Positions 5,903 through 6,444 of a stretch of DNA of 6,444 bases are shown here, one piece after another; position 1 is the first letter of the stretch, and the number at the start of each line of letters is the position of its first letter. The position numbers and the translations under genes are program-made. The stretch is taken from assembly GCA_038106575.1 (NCBI GenBank), contig JAYOED010000105.1:1-6444 (forward strand), in the 5' to 3' direction. Source of the DNA: Ga0077527 sp038106575. Its GTDB lineage: Bacteria > Pseudomonadota > Gammaproteobacteria > Burkholderiales > SG8-41. Under the pieces are notes generated by a model. That model was not told where the DNA came from. It searched no databases and worked only from the letters and a program-made list of their open reading frames with translations.

Positions 5903-6444
5903 TCAATCGACCCTTGCACCCGAGGCCTTGATGACTTTCGCCCATTTGGCGAATTCACTTTGCAGGTGTTTGGCAAAATCATCCTTCGTGCTGCCGACGG
6001 CGGCACTGCCGCTGTTTTTCATGCGTTCCTTCATATGAGGGTTTTGCATGATCTTTGCTGCGTGTCCGCTAAGCAGGGTGACGATGCCTGCGGATGTCCC
6101 GGCGGGCGCCAGCACCCCGTACCACTGGCTCGACTGGTATCCCTTCAGGCCCGCCTCGGCAACAGTCGGCAGGTTGGGCAGTGCCGGCAACCGCTCAGCG
6201 GTGGTGACGCCCAGCGCGCGAAGGCGTCCGTTTTCAATATAGGGAATAGCGGCCAAAGCCGGCATGAACATGATGGTGACTTCGCCGGAAATGATCGCGG
6301 TGATGGCCGGACCTGTTCCGCGGTAAGGGACATGCACCAACCGTGTGCTGGTCAGCGTCTTGAACAGCTCGGCCGCCAGATGCGGGGTGCTGCCGCTTGC
6401 CGAGGATGCGTAGTTGAGCTGATCGGGGCGCGCTTTGGCAAAGG
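5903..6444 (-). CDS. TctC/Bug-family solute-binding protein, N-terminus beyond the window
   Basis: The frame is open from the right edge to the TGA at 5903, giving about 179 C-terminal residues of a protein normally near 320. It begins within the region AKARPDQLNYASSASGSTPH, which matches the GSTPH motif before the second lobe. It continues LVHVPYRGTGPAI, LRALGVTTAERLPALPNLPTVAEAG, GYQSSQWYGVLAPAGT and KWAKVIKASGARVD. These correspond block by block to the complete paralogue at 2981-3952, but identity is moderate by eye, so they are diverged paralogues and not a recent duplication. The signal peptide is expected off the window. The gene lies immediately upstream of the ThDP-enzyme gene (26-base gap, same strand), so the two are probably one operon. 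The TTG at 6340 is internal and is not a start. Confidence 0.92.
   Translation of the reverse strand, partial: FAKARPDQLNYASSASGSTPHLAAELFKTLTSTRLVHVPYRGTGPAITAIISGEVTIMFMPALAAIPYIENGRLRALGVTTAERLPALPNLPTVAEAGLKGYQSSQWYGVLAPAGTSAGIVTLLSGHAAKIMQNPHMKERMKNSGSAAVGSTKDDFAKHLQSEFAKWAKVIKASGARVD

Noticed and set aside
5757..5945. A 62-codon minus-strand frame spanning the N gap, as a separate small gene
   Set aside because: From the ATG at 5876 it is the N-terminus of the ThDP enzyme; the longer form overlaps the end of the upstream TctC gene, and the codons past the gap are frame-shifted by the placeholder length.

Overview
The window looks like a chromosomal piece from a GC-rich proteobacterium. 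It is most likely a betaproteobacterium of the Burkholderiales type, because two TctC/Bug-family solute-binding proteins sit beside catabolic decarboxylase-type enzymes, a pattern typical of that group. This placement rests on gene content only. A run of 10 Ns at 5786-5795 shows the source is a draft or metagenomic scaffold.

Left half, + strand: the window opens inside a class I SAM-dependent methyltransferase with a C-terminal beta-rich domain (to 569). After 19 bases and a strong ribosome binding site comes a full-length UbiD-family (de)carboxylase (589-2235). A 187-base intergenic stretch follows, holding an AT-rich palindromic island and two possible hairpins. It leads to a universal stress protein (2423-2914). 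A long, nearly perfect inverted repeat flanked by A and T tracts (2925-2965) then acts as a terminator for both strands.

Right half, - strand, reading right to left: a TctC/Bug binding protein cut by the window end (6444-5903), a ThDP-dependent enzyme of the acetolactate synthase/benzoylformate decarboxylase superfamily (5876-4132, interrupted by the N gap), and a second, complete TctC/Bug binding protein (3952-2981). The two half-windows converge on the shared terminator.

Functionally, the - strand cluster pairs periplasmic carboxylate-binding proteins with a cytoplasmic ThDP enzyme that probably acts on a 2-oxo acid. The + strand carries a prenylated-FMN decarboxylase that probably acts on an aromatic or unsaturated acid. 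A shared role in catabolism of organic or aromatic acids is plausible but is inference, and no substrate can be named. No tRNA, rRNA, CRISPR array, insertion sequence or phage gene was seen. The points most worth a second look are the missing canonical metal-binding histidine in the UbiD protein, the degenerate ATP loop of the stress protein, the structured leader before it, the TctC-ThDP-TctC arrangement, and the frame arithmetic of the gap.
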